Made by a program: the position numbers and the translations under genes. The notes under the pieces were generated by a model. The model had not been told where the DNA came from. It made no database searches and saw only the letters and a list, made by a program, of their open reading frames with translations. Shown here in pieces: positions 1 to 7,015 of a stretch of DNA of 11,460 nucleotides (positions are counted from its first letter, which is position 1; every line of letters starts with the position of its first letter). The DNA comes from Gammaproteobacteria bacterium (lineage in GTDB: Bacteria > Pseudomonadota > Gammaproteobacteria > Granulosicoccales > Granulosicoccaceae), in assembly GCA_019634245.1 (NCBI GenBank), contig JAHQVR010000195.1:1-11460 (forward strand), given 5' to 3'.

Positions 1-204
1 GAGCCCTATCGAGCCATTTTTCTAACAGAAGCGGGTAAAGCGCTGGCCGAGCGCAGTCGGCAACGCCACGATATCGTGCACCGGTTTTTATTGGCTCTGG
101 GCGTGTCTGAATCAACCGCGAAATTGGACTCTGAAGGAATGGAGCATCACACCTCGGATGAGACTCTGGCTATCTTTAAGCAATATATTGAAAATCAGTC
201 GTGA
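1..204 (+). CDS. mntR: MntR manganese-responsive transcriptional regulator, C-terminal 67 residues (5' end outside window)
   Basis: The frame is open from base 1 to TGA at 202-204. The 67 residues match the C-terminal metal-binding/dimerisation part of DtxR/MntR repressors, in the style of E. coli MntR: a GVFLTAEG-like strand (here AIFLTEAGKAL), then RHDIVHRFLLALGV and EGMEHHTSDET. By alignment with Bacillus MntR, known metal ligands H77, E99, E102 and H103 correspond to H23, E45, E48 and H49 of this fragment, so the metal site looks intact. The family binds Mn(II) and represses manganese uptake genes. The N-terminal winged helix and the promoter lie outside the window. The stop codon overlaps a GTG (GTGA at 201-204), the ancestral start of pyrC, now the head of a truncated pyrC copy. 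The last nine codons lie inside the tandem repeat. Identification is confident from the metal-site motif. Confidence 0.9.
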   Translation, partial: EPYRAIFLTEAGKALAERSRQRHDIVHRFLLALGVSESTAKLDSEGMEHHTSDETLAIFKQYIENQS

Positions 205-290
205 ACAGTCCAACGATAAAAACAGCGGACGATAGGCATATCCATTTTCGCGATGGAGAGATGTTCAAAGCCGTAGTGCCCAGCCTTTAA
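201..290 (+). pseudogene. Truncated pyrC head, copy 1 (29 codons plus stop)
   Basis: The GTG at 201 overlaps the mntR stop. The open frame gives 29 residues matching PyrC positions 1-27 before leaving homology, and stops at TAA (288-290), a stop created where the mntR tail begins again (ttTAAg). It keeps the HIHFRDGEM motif, but the near-invariant Trp before it is Arg (R12 in place of W12) and P9 is Ala. It cannot encode a dihydroorotase. It could still be translated as a short peptide coupled to mntR; nothing in the sequence shows this. Confidence 0.75.
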
Positions 291-311
291 GCAAACTATT
301 GAAAATCAATC

Positions 312-401
312 GTGAACACTCAAACGATCAAAACAGCGGACGATAGGCATATCCATTTTCGCGATGGAGAGATGCTCAAAGCCGTAGTGCCCATCCATTA
401 A
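312..401 (+). pseudogene. Truncated pyrC head, copy 2 (29 codons plus stop)
   Basis: The GTG at 312 opens a second 29-codon frame ending at TAA 399-401. It shares with copy 1 the non-native Ala9, Arg12 and Lys23 states and the gta codon, while the mntR-derived bases before it match copy 3. It lies 21 nt after the copy 1 stop, and the real pyrC GTG lies 21 nt after its own stop. No Shine-Dalgarno sequence precedes the GTG. Functional translation is unproven. Confidence 0.75.
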
Positions 402-422
402 GCAAACTATTGAAAATCAATC

Positions 423-1457
423 GTGAACACTCTAACGATCAAAACACCGGACGACTGGCATATCCATTTTCGCGATGGAGAGATGCTCGAAGCCGTGGTG
501 CCCATCACCGCAAAGCATTTTGCGCGAGCCCTGGTAATGCCGAATCTGGTGCCGCCAGTGGTCACTGCTAACGATGCCGCAAGGTATCGAGAACGTATTG
601 AAGCGGTATTACCCGACACCAACTTCGCACCGCTGATGACCTTGTATCTAACCGATCAAACGGATGCCGATGATGTCGTATCTGCGGCTAATTCGGGGCT
701 GGTTAAGGCTGTAAAACTGTATCCGGCCGGGGCTACCACCAACTCCAGCGCAGGCGTCACTGCAATTGACAGAGTGATGCCTGTTCTAGAAAAGATGGCC
801 GATGCTGGGGTGGTGCTGTGTGTTCACGGCGAAGTTACCGATCATTCGGTGGATATTTTTGATCGTGAAGCCCGATTTATTGACACCGTTTTGCAACCCT
901 TGCGCGCGCGTCTACCAGAGCTGAAAATTGTCAGTGAACACCTGACCACAAAAGAGGGTGTTCAATATGTTCAGAGCATCGAGCACAATCACGCCGCCAC
1001 CATCACTCCGCACCACCTGATGATTAATCGTAATCAACTGTTGGTGGGAGGAATCCGACCGCACTATTACTGCTTGCCCATTGTCAAGCGACGAGAACAT
1101 CAGGAGAGTCTTATAGAGGCTGCTACCAGTGGTGATACGCGTTTTTTCCTGGGCACTGATAGCGCACCACACACGACGTCATCGAAAGAATCAGCCTGTG
1201 GCTGCGCTGGCGTGTTCAATACAATAAATACCTTGCCCTGTTTGGCACATGTTTTTGAGCAAACAGATTCGTTGGATAAGTTGGAAGGGTTTTCCTCTAT
1301 TTACGGTCCTCGTTTCTATAATTTGCCACAGAACGAAGGGACGATCACGCTGGAGAAGCGGCAGCAGCCCTTGAGCACGCCCGATACCATCACAGTGGGT
1401 TCCGAAACGATCACAGTGTTCGATCCAGGGGTCGCACTGTATTGGCATGTAGCTTAG
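423..1457 (+). CDS. pyrC: Dihydroorotase, class II (PyrC)
   Basis: Cytosolic zinc amidohydrolase that interconverts N-carbamoyl-L-aspartate and dihydroorotate, the third step of de novo pyrimidine synthesis. The 344 residues match the usual length of about 345. Binuclear metal-site residues are all visible: H13 and H15 (WHIHFRDG), carboxylated lysine K98 ([11 protein letters not shown]), H135 (VHGEV), H173 (SEHLTT) and D246 (GTDSAPH). The start is GTG at 423, by alignment to E. coli PyrC and because every repeat copy keeps the GTGA context. No Shine-Dalgarno sequence is seen upstream, consistent with an ancestral dependence on coupling to mntR through the 4-base overlap. The duplication has moved the start about 220 bp from the mntR stop and placed two short frames between. 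The stop overlaps the convergent decarboxylase gene by 4 bp. The enzyme itself looks intact. Confidence 0.96.
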   Translation: MNTLTIKTPDDWHIHFRDGEMLEAVVPITAKHFARALVMPNLVPPVVTANDAARYRERIEAVLPDTNFAPLMTLYLTDQTDADDVVSAANSGLVKAVKLYPAGATTNSSAGVTAIDRVMPVLEKMADAGVVLCVHGEVTDHSVDIFDREARFIDTVLQPLRARLPELKIVSEHLTTKEGVQYVQSIEHNHAATITPHHLMINRNQLLVGGIRPHYYCLPIVKRREHQESLIEAATSGDTRFFLGTDSAPHTTSSKESACGCAGVFNTINTLPCLAHVFEQTDSLDKLEGFSSIYGPRFYNLPQNEGTITLEKRQQPLSTPDTITVGSETITVFDPGVALYWHVA

Positions 1458-2872
1458 TGTGATTGGCGTCGTGCTAGTTCTGTAATAGTGTTAAATGCGA
1501 CATCGATATCCTGTTCTTGCATATCAAATTGCCCAGTCATAAAACGAATGACGAGCTGACCATCGTGATCTGATTGGGTTAAATAAATACGGCCATCGTC
1601 GTTGATGTCATTGACCAACTGAAGATTAACGGCTTTGAGATCGCCTTCACTGACACCTACAGGAGAATATCGAAACGTAAATAACGACAATATAGGGTTG
1701 GTGACGATTTCAAAATCGGGCTCTGACCTTAAACGCTCGGCCAACGCCTGTGACCAGGTAATATGATTGCGAATTCGAGCCCGCAGCCCGTCCAAACCAT
1801 ACGCTCGAATTAAGAACCAGACTTTTAATGCACGAAAACGCCGGCCCAGCTGGATGCCCCATTCGCTGTAATTGATCAAGCCATCTTTGCCATGCGTCTT
1901 TAAATATTCAGGCTGTATCGCAAGAGTTTTGACTAGCGTATCTGGCGATTTAATAAAGTGCGCGGAACATTCCATCGAAGCGCCAAGCCATTTATGAGGA
2001 TTCAAAACGATACTATCAGCGCCATCAACACCGTCCCATAAATAACGCAATTCGGGGCAAATCATGGCTGAGCCGGCCCACGCGGCATCGACATGGGTAT
2101 ACAGATTTTCGCGTTGCGCGATGGTACAAACGTCAGCAACCCGATCGGTAGCTCCCATGGATGTACCGCCCACACAGATGATGATACCAGCGGGCAGATA
2201 CCCGTTCGCCCGATCTTCTGCAATGGCTTTCTCTAGCAAGGATTCGTCAAGCGCAAAGCTTTCATCCGTAGGAATTTTAACGAGATTATCCTGGCCCAGG
2301 CCGGCGATCCACATGGCTTTGTCTATCGAAGAATGGGTGCGTGTCGAGGCGTAAATTCGTAATCTGGGCTGTTCGAACAGGCCTTGAGTATTTCCTTTCC
2401 AATTTAAAGCTATTTCGCGCATGGTCAGTATGGCGCACAAGGTTGCACTGGACGCTGTATCTTGGAATACACCTTGAAAAGCTTCAGGCAAGCCAACGGC
2501 TTGCCTGAGCCAATCCACCATGCTGGTTTCCAGTTCGGTGGCTGCTGGAGAGGTTTGCCATAACATACACTGAGCGGCAAGCGTACTGGCCAATTGCTCG
2601 GCAATCATCGATGCGGGCGCGGCATTACTGGGAAAATACGCAAAAAACCTGGGGTGTTGCCAGTGGGTCATTCCATCAGGGATGATGCGCTCGAAATCGT
2701 CCAGGATATTTTCCATAGACTCACCCGACTCTGGAGGCTCGCGTTCGATCAGCGAGGCGATATCACCGGGTTGGCATTGCGCGCGCACCGGGCGTTGCCC
2801 AATGGTCTCGAGATAGTCGGAAGACCATCGAGAAACTCGGTTAGACCATTTTTCAAATTCAGATTTTTTCAT
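1454..2872 (-). CDS. Group II PLP-dependent decarboxylase, aromatic-L-amino-acid decarboxylase-like
   Basis: Fold-type I PLP enzyme that probably decarboxylates an aromatic amino acid to its amine; the substrate cannot be read from sequence. With ATG at 2872 the protein has 472 residues; an in-frame TTG lies one codon earlier (2873-2875), and residue numbers below count from that TTG. The Schiff-base lysine is K295 in NPHKWLGA, preceded by H294. D263 in HVDAAWAG should contact the pyridine nitrogen, and H181 in THSSIDKA should stack on PLP. Y336, before the [11 protein letters not shown] segment, aligns with the animal DDC catalytic-loop tyrosine (Y332) needed for decarboxylation and replaced by Phe in aldehyde synthases. 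The length matches the DDC/TDC family. It stands alone, convergent with pyrC and divergent from the antiporter gene. Alternatives within the family include tryptophan, tyrosine or DOPA decarboxylase. Confidence 0.88.
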   Translation of the reverse strand: MKKSEFEKWSNRVSRWSSDYLETIGQRPVRAQCQPGDIASLIEREPPESGESMENILDDFERIIPDGMTHWQHPRFFAYFPSNAAPASMIAEQLASTLAAQCMLWQTSPAATELETSMVDWLRQAVGLPEAFQGVFQDTASSATLCAILTMREIALNWKGNTQGLFEQPRLRIYASTRTHSSIDKAMWIAGLGQDNLVKIPTDESFALDESLLEKAIAEDRANGYLPAGIIICVGGTSMGATDRVADVCTIAQRENLYTHVDAAWAGSAMICPELRYLWDGVDGADSIVLNPHKWLGASMECSAHFIKSPDTLVKTLAIQPEYLKTHGKDGLINYSEWGIQLGRRFRALKVWFLIRAYGLDGLRARIRNHITWSQALAERLRSEPDFEIVTNPILSLFTFRYSPVGVSEGDLKAVNLQLVNDINDDGRIYLTQSDHDGQLVIRFMTGQFDMQEQDIDVAFNTITELARRQSH

Positions 2873-2927
2873 CAACTGCTATCTTTACTGTTGGATCGCT
2901 AATTTCCAGTCACGGTTTAGCCATATC

Positions 2928-4502
2928 ATGGAACCCATCATACTTGCTCTGGCGCTCGCGTTTGTCGCCGGGCTCGTCGTTCGATCAATCGGTTATCCGC
3001 CTCTGCTAGGGTACCTGCTAGCAGGATTTGCTGCGAGCGCGATGGACTTAGGCTCGGCTGAGAGCCTTGAACCCATCGCCGAAGCAGGAATTCTGTTATT
3101 GCTGTTCACCATCGGCCTGAAGCTCAGAATCGAGTCTTTGACGCCTGTGTATGTGTGGGGTACTGCGCTGATTAATATGGCTGCGGTGATTCCATTGACC
3201 ACAGCGGTCATCCTGTTGGTCAGCAGTTTTTTCCCACAATTAGCTATCGATTCCCAACAGACCGCATGGACTCTGGCTTTCGCACTGTCCTTTTCAAGTA
3301 CAGTATTGGCGGTCAAACTGTTTGATGAGCGCGGCGATGTTACTTCGTTTTACGCCAATATAGCGATCGGCATTTTGGTTGTTCAGGATTTGCTGGCAGT
3401 GGTCTATCTGAGCGTATCTTTGGCTTCCTATCCATCACCGTTTGCTGCGCTTTTATTGTTGATACCGCTGTTTAGACATCAGATTGGTCGTCTCTTACGG
3501 GCTATCGGGCATGGGGAATTGTTGCTACTCAGCGGCGTTGTTTTCGCTCTTGGGGCAGCCGCTTTGGCCGATTTTCTTCATGTCAAAGGTGGGCTTGCCG
3601 CTCTGGCCGCTGGGGTGTTGTTGGCCTATTCAGATACCCGTAAAGCCAAGGAAATTCACGATCAGTTGATGGGATTGAAAAATTTACTGCTTATTGGCTT
3701 CTTTTTACAAATTGGCTATTACGGCTTCCCGTCAGTTCCGATGATTGTGGTCGCCGGTGTGCTGTCTTTGCTGTTAGTTTTACGTCCATTAATTTATTTT
3801 TCGCTACTGACGCTCTTTGGCTTACGAGCCAGAACGAGTTACCTGGCAGGGATGTCCCTGGCCACCTACAGTGAGTTTGGCTTAATAGTGGCAGCTGTTG
3901 CCGTTACCAGTGGTACTTTGGGGGTAGAGTGGGTAACAACGCTGGCGTTGGCCATGTGCTTGTCATTTTTTATTGCGACGCCCCTCAATGAAAAAATTCA
4001 CTTTCTGTATCGAAAGTATCAGGAACCGTTGGAGAGATACGAACGAAAAGAGCTTTTACCGCAAGAGAGAATAGAGTCGTTAGGCGATGCAGACACAGTG
4101 GTTCTTGGTATGGGACGAGTCGGGCGTACAGCCTATGAGTCGCTGATGGAACGCACTGCCACGAAATTGGTTGGCGTTGACGAGAATTATGGTGTGATTG
4201 GTCGACTTCGGGAGCAGGGGTTTAATTGTGTACGTGGAGATGCGGCTGATCCTGATTTTTGGCAACGCTCCAAGCTGCAGTCCAGAAAGCTGATTCTGGT
4301 CTCATTAAGCAATCATCAAGAAAATCTAGCGGTAGCGCACATGGCCCAGGAGCTCGGTTGTATAGAACGGTTATGTGTTGTGGCCAGATTTCCGGATGAG
4401 AAACAGCAGCTCGAAGAGTTGGGCTGTGTGTCGTTTTATCTCTACGAAGATACCGGCAGAGATTTTGCCGAGTATTCTCAGCGAATCGCCAGTGAGCACT
4501 AG
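2928..4502 (+). CDS. CPA2 monovalent cation:proton antiporter with C-terminal RCK/KTN domain (KefB/YbaL type)
   Basis: Inner-membrane transporter of 524 residues. Residues 1 to about 355 form a Na+/H+-exchanger domain of roughly a dozen hydrophobic helices. A Q153-D154 pair in VVQDLLAVVY matches the KefC-type ion-site motif. Residues 388 to about 515 are a cytosolic Rossmann RCK domain: glycine loop VVLGMGRVG (G394, G396, G399), acidic strand end D418, then RGDAADPDF typical of KTN domains. This should bind a nucleotide and gate transport. No separate RCK-C domain follows, so the protein is shorter than E. coli KefC (about 620). The likely role is K+ or Na+/H+ exchange in stress or pH homeostasis. 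There is no KefF/KefG-like partner next door, so glutathione gating is not supported. ATG 2928 is chosen because the hydrophobic N-terminus starts at once; no clear Shine-Dalgarno sequence is seen. Only 55 bp separates it from the divergent decarboxylase. Confidence 0.87.
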   Translation: MEPIILALALAFVAGLVVRSIGYPPLLGYLLAGFAASAMDLGSAESLEPIAEAGILLLLFTIGLKLRIESLTPVYVWGTALINMAAVIPLTTAVILLVSSFFPQLAIDSQQTAWTLAFALSFSSTVLAVKLFDERGDVTSFYANIAIGILVVQDLLAVVYLSVSLASYPSPFAALLLLIPLFRHQIGRLLRAIGHGELLLLSGVVFALGAAALADFLHVKGGLAALAAGVLLAYSDTRKAKEIHDQLMGLKNLLLIGFFLQIGYYGFPSVPMIVVAGVLSLLLVLRPLIYFSLLTLFGLRARTSYLAGMSLATYSEFGLIVAAVAVTSGTLGVEWVTTLALAMCLSFFIATPLNEKIHFLYRKYQEPLERYERKELLPQERIESLGDADTVVLGMGRVGRTAYESLMERTATKLVGVDENYGVIGRLREQGFNCVRGDAADPDFWQRSKLQSRKLILVSLSNHQENLAVAHMAQELGCIERLCVVARFPDEKQQLEELGCVSFYLYEDTGRDFAEYSQRIASEH

Positions 4503-5350
4503 TGTTTATCTGACGACCGAAGCTCTTCCAACCGTTCTGTTAAGTAGCTTCCAGCGGTGTAGCGAGTGGATAGCACAACCTCCGGTCTGGGGTGGAGAAA
4601 CAACGGTAAGGAAATGCGAGACTTTGTTGCATCCATTCCCTCTGGATTTATCACTCGATGTGATGTCGATGGAAAGTAGCCGTTGGTCACCTCTTGCAGC
4701 ATATCGCCAATATTGATAATTAAGTTTCCAAAATCGCAGGGCACATCAAGCCAGCTTCCATCTCGAGCTTTCACCTGTAAACCTGGTTCGTTTGCAGCCG
4801 GCAGCACTGTGAGTAGGTTGATGTCCTCATGGGCACTGGCGCGAATGGCGTTAGGCTCCCTCTCTGCCGGAAGTGGTGGGTAGTGAAGTATGCGTAACAA
4901 AGATTGTTGACTGCCTAAGATCATGTTTGACAATGGTTCGCTGAAAGAACCAGCGATTTCCTGAGGTGTGTGTTTCTCCACCCAACCAAGCAACTCTGCA
5001 CTGAAACTCACCGCTTGGGCATAGTAGTCACTGATCTGTTCCTGCAATTGAGTTGGGCAGCGTCCCCAAGGGTAGTAATGGAAATACTCTTTGATATCTC
5101 TAACCGTGTGGCCTTTGGCTGTTTCAGCCAATGTGGTTGGAAAGAATCCATCAAATTTTTCCGCATCAAAGAGATAGTTGTTTTTCTCGTCCCCTTCAAA
5201 GAACGTCAGCCAATTTTGATAAATGTCGTGAACCGTTTGTTCCGCTATCGGGTGATTGCGCAAGACTCCAAAGCCTGTATCACGTAAGGACTGGACGAAA
5301 TCCACATCAGCAGTTGATGAATCGTAGTCCACTGCGTCGAGTGATGTCAT
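4499..5350 (-). CDS. Fe(II)/2-oxoglutarate-dependent oxygenase, isopenicillin N synthase-like family
   Basis: Soluble non-haem iron oxygenase of 283 residues, somewhat short for the family (about 300-350). The N-terminal segment with RDTGFGVLRNHPI matches the DIOX_N region (usually GFF.v.nHGi). The facial triad is H174-x-D176 in SAHEDINLLTVL and H231 in STSHRVINP. R245-x-S247 (RISLPLFLHP) fits the 2-oxoglutarate carboxylate site. The double-stranded beta-helix core is therefore complete. Substrate is unknown; bacterial relatives are usually annotated only as 2OG-Fe(II) oxygenase, and the ethylene-forming enzyme is one distant relative. The usual family motif places Gly where Pro34 stands in NHPI, a minor deviation. 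It overlaps the antiporter stop by 4 bp (CTAG) and is divergent from the cyclase-FHA gene. ATG 5350 gives a natural N-terminus; no operon partner is present. Confidence 0.85.
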   Translation of the reverse strand: MTSLDAVDYDSSTADVDFVQSLRDTGFGVLRNHPIAEQTVHDIYQNWLTFFEGDEKNNYLFDAEKFDGFFPTTLAETAKGHTVRDIKEYFHYYPWGRCPTQLQEQISDYYAQAVSFSAELLGWVEKHTPQEIAGSFSEPLSNMILGSQQSLLRILHYPPLPAEREPNAIRASAHEDINLLTVLPAANEPGLQVKARDGSWLDVPCDFGNLIINIGDMLQEVTNGYFPSTSHRVINPEGMDATKSRISLPLFLHPRPEVVLSTRYTAGSYLTERLEELRSSDKH

Positions 5351-5452
5351 AGCAGATCATTTTCCGAATGTTCTATGGGTCATAGTGTATCACTACGCTC
5401 TCGGCTCCCTGACATTCTCATAATTTGTGTCAACTGCGATACTATTGTTTCT

Positions 5453-6340
5453 ATGAAGCAGGTCGTAGAAACACGTGTGGTGCTATTTGCTGATATCGGC
5501 GGAAGCACTGAACTGTACGAAAAAATAGGAGATATCGAAGCTCATAGGCAAGTGGCTGCGAGCCTGGAGCTGATGGCCGAGGCTATTTTTGCAAACCAGG
5601 GAGAGCTTCTGAGAACTGTTGGGGATTCCTCCCTAGCCAGTTTTAACAGTGCGAATGATGCCTATCTGGCGGCCTTCGACATGCAGCGGCAGCATGAGCA
5701 CGCAGATCTGTCTGTGCGTGTGGGTTTTCATCTGGGGCCAGTCATACCGGACAAAGGTGATGTGTATGGTAATGCGGTAAATATTGCTGCCAGAGTAGCC
5801 TCGTTTGCACGGGTAAATGAAATCGTTGCTACCGAAGATGCCGTCGAAGCCTTAAATGCATCGTTAAAAAATCGGTCTGTTTTCCTCGATCGTATTGAGG
5901 TCAAAGGACTGGCTACACCTATCAGTCTGTATCGAATGAATTGGAAAGTATCCGAAGAGTCTGCCACCGTGATCGCTGGTGGATCATCGCGAGACTCCAG
6001 CTGGATTAAACCAGGTGTGCTGCATCTATCCAGCGGTGTGGGGAAAATCACTATGGACTCCCACTTTGATAGTGCCAGCATCGGACGAGCAGAAGAAGCC
6101 ACGTTGTCGATTAACAATGAGCATGCCAGTCGCTACCATGCCAAGATAGAGTGGCGACAGGGACAATTTTTTATAACCGACCAGAGTACAAATGGAACTT
6201 ACATACAAAAGGTTGGACAAAATCCGTTGTTTCTTCGGCGCGATTCGGTTGTGTTGGAGGGCTCTGGTGCCATCGGCGTAGGCATTTTACCCGAATTAGA
6301 CAGCTCCGCAGTCATTCGGTTTGTCGTGGATGTGGGTTGA
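5453..6340 (+). CDS. Class III adenylate/guanylate cyclase with C-terminal FHA domain
   Basis: Predicted soluble 295-residue signalling enzyme making cAMP or cGMP. Residues 6 to about 160 form the cyclase domain: metal aspartates D14 (FADIGGST) and D58 (RTVGDSSLASF), and the GDVYGNAVNIAARV segment supplying D103 and transition-state residues N110 and R114. The position that usually holds adenine-selecting Lys is Arg54, so base preference is uncertain. Residues about 205-285 form an FHA phosphothreonine-binding domain: IGR (210-212), HASRYHA (S226, R227, H229) and DQSTNGTYI (243-251). There is no transmembrane or sensory domain. Family logic suggests that Ser/Thr phosphorylation of a partner controls localisation or activity; no kinase is seen nearby. 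An in-frame ATG at 5375 would add 26 residues with no family resemblance; ATG 5453 is preferred because the cyclase domain begins right after it. Neither start has a convincing Shine-Dalgarno sequence. Confidence 0.88.
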   Translation: MKQVVETRVVLFADIGGSTELYEKIGDIEAHRQVAASLELMAEAIFANQGELLRTVGDSSLASFNSANDAYLAAFDMQRQHEHADLSVRVGFHLGPVIPDKGDVYGNAVNIAARVASFARVNEIVATEDAVEALNASLKNRSVFLDRIEVKGLATPISLYRMNWKVSEESATVIAGGSSRDSSWIKPGVLHLSSGVGKITMDSHFDSASIGRAEEATLSINNEHASRYHAKIEWRQGQFFITDQSTNGTYIQKVGQNPLFLRRDSVVLEGSGAIGVGILPELDSSAVIRFVVDVG

Positions 6341-6372
6341 CGAATACAGCCTCGACGCGACGACGAACCTGT

Positions 6373-6975
6373 TCAAACTACGCTTACCCCTAATGCCGTC
6401 ATGGCCTGGATGGAATCAGCCACCGAGCCGTTCATATCAATTCCGCGGCAGCAGTGCGATAGCACGGTGGTTTCAAATCCTTGTTTGATTGCATCTTCTG
6501 CGGAATAACGTACACAAAAATCCAGAGCCAGCCCGACGCAATGAACATGCTTGATGTCACGTTCCTTGAGATAGCCCGTCAATCCGGTGGTGGTGCTTCT
6601 ATCATTTTCAAAAAAGGCTGAGTAGGAATCGATGTGCGGACGAAACCCCTTGCGAATAACGAGATGTGCTTCGTTAACGTCTAATTGGGTGTGAAAGGCA
6701 GCGCCATCAGACCCCTGTACACAATGATCTGGCCACAGGGTTTGCTCTCCATAAGGAAGTGACACAGTGTCAAACGGCGATTTATTGCTGTGGGTGGAGG
6801 CGAAGGAGGAATGTCCGGCGGGGTGCCAATCTTGAGTTAACACCACCGTACTAAATTGATTGATGAGCGTATTGATTGGCCCAACCACACTATCAGCATC
6901 CGGAACCTCTAATGCGCCTCCACCGCAAAAATCGTTTTGTACATCGATGATTAATAAACAATCGTCGCTGGTCAT
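6373..6975 (-). CDS. pncA: Nicotinamidase (isochorismatase superfamily)
   Basis: Cytosolic amidase converting nicotinamide to nicotinate in the NAD salvage pathway. The 200 residues are close to the usual 200-215. The catalytic triad is D11 (IIDVQNDFCGGG), K109 (IRKGFRPHIDSYSAF) and C154 (GLALDFCVRYSAEDA). Metal ligands D50 and H52 lie in LTQDWHPAGHSSF, and H84 in LWPDHCVQGS. These motifs distinguish nicotinamidase from other isochorismatase-like hydrolases. The start ATG at 6975 leaves 34 bp after the upstream OmpA-like gene on the same strand, so co-transcription is plausible. The 32 bp to the convergent cyclase gene hold no convincing terminator hairpin. All key residues are present. Confidence 0.94.
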   Translation of the reverse strand: MTSDDCLLIIDVQNDFCGGGALEVPDADSVVGPINTLINQFSTVVLTQDWHPAGHSSFASTHSNKSPFDTVSLPYGEQTLWPDHCVQGSDGAAFHTQLDVNEAHLVIRKGFRPHIDSYSAFFENDRSTTTGLTGYLKERDIKHVHCVGLALDFCVRYSAEDAIKQGFETTVLSHCCRGIDMNGSVADSIQAMTALGVSVV

Positions 6976-6990
6976 TGTTAACGTTCTATT

Positions 6991-7015
6991 CCTTAATGCA
7001 GTTGGGTGATTAAGG
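6991..7015 (-). repeat. Inverted repeat across the stop codon of the OmpA-like gene
   Basis: A perfect 7-bp inverted repeat, CCTTAAT (6991-6997) and ATTAAGG (7009-7015), is separated by 11 bases. The second arm includes the stop codon (7010-7012) of the OmpA-like gene. Read in the direction of transcription it is AT-rich and not followed by a T-run, so it does not look like an intrinsic terminator. It sits between two genes that may be co-transcribed and could be an RNA-processing or attenuation hairpin, or chance. Confidence 0.3.

Larger units (their letters stand above)
178..510 (+). repeat. Three-copy 111-bp tandem duplication of the mntR/pyrC junction
   Basis: Direct repeat units occupy 178-288, 289-399 and 400-510, with period exactly 111 bp (37 codons). 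Each begins with the last codons of mntR (aagcaa...), crosses the GTGA overlap, and ends about 29 codons into pyrC at gtgccc. Hand comparison gives 9 differences between copies 1 and 2, 10 between copies 2 and 3 (4 of them in the last four bases, where copy 3 simply continues into native pyrC) and 17 between copies 1 and 3. Copy 1 supplies the working mntR end; copy 3 supplies the working pyrC start. The unit length being a multiple of three keeps all three GTG codons (201, 312, 423) in one frame. No transposase or target-site sequence is associated, so replication slippage or unequal recombination is the likely origin. Confidence 0.93.

Noticed and set aside
178..510. CRISPR-like or mobile-element reading of the three repeats
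   Set aside because: Units abut with no spacers, have no terminal inverted repeats or transposase, and are plainly pieces of mntR and pyrC.
407..622. Minus-strand frame of 71 codons over the start of pyrC
   Set aside because: Lies opposite a strongly supported gene, shows no recognisable family and has no ribosome-binding site.
5383..5395. TAGTG-TAT-CACTA inverted repeat between the oxygenase and cyclase genes
   Set aside because: Five-base arms are expected by chance in about 100 bp with fair probability, and no matching site or promoter alignment supports an operator.
5375..5452. 26-residue N-terminal extension of the cyclase-FHA gene from ATG 5375
   Set aside because: The extension resembles no cyclase N-terminus and has no Shine-Dalgarno sequence; the domain begins directly after ATG 5453.
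6341..6372. Bidirectional terminator between the cyclase and nicotinamidase genes
   Set aside because: No stable stem with a T-run could be found on either strand.
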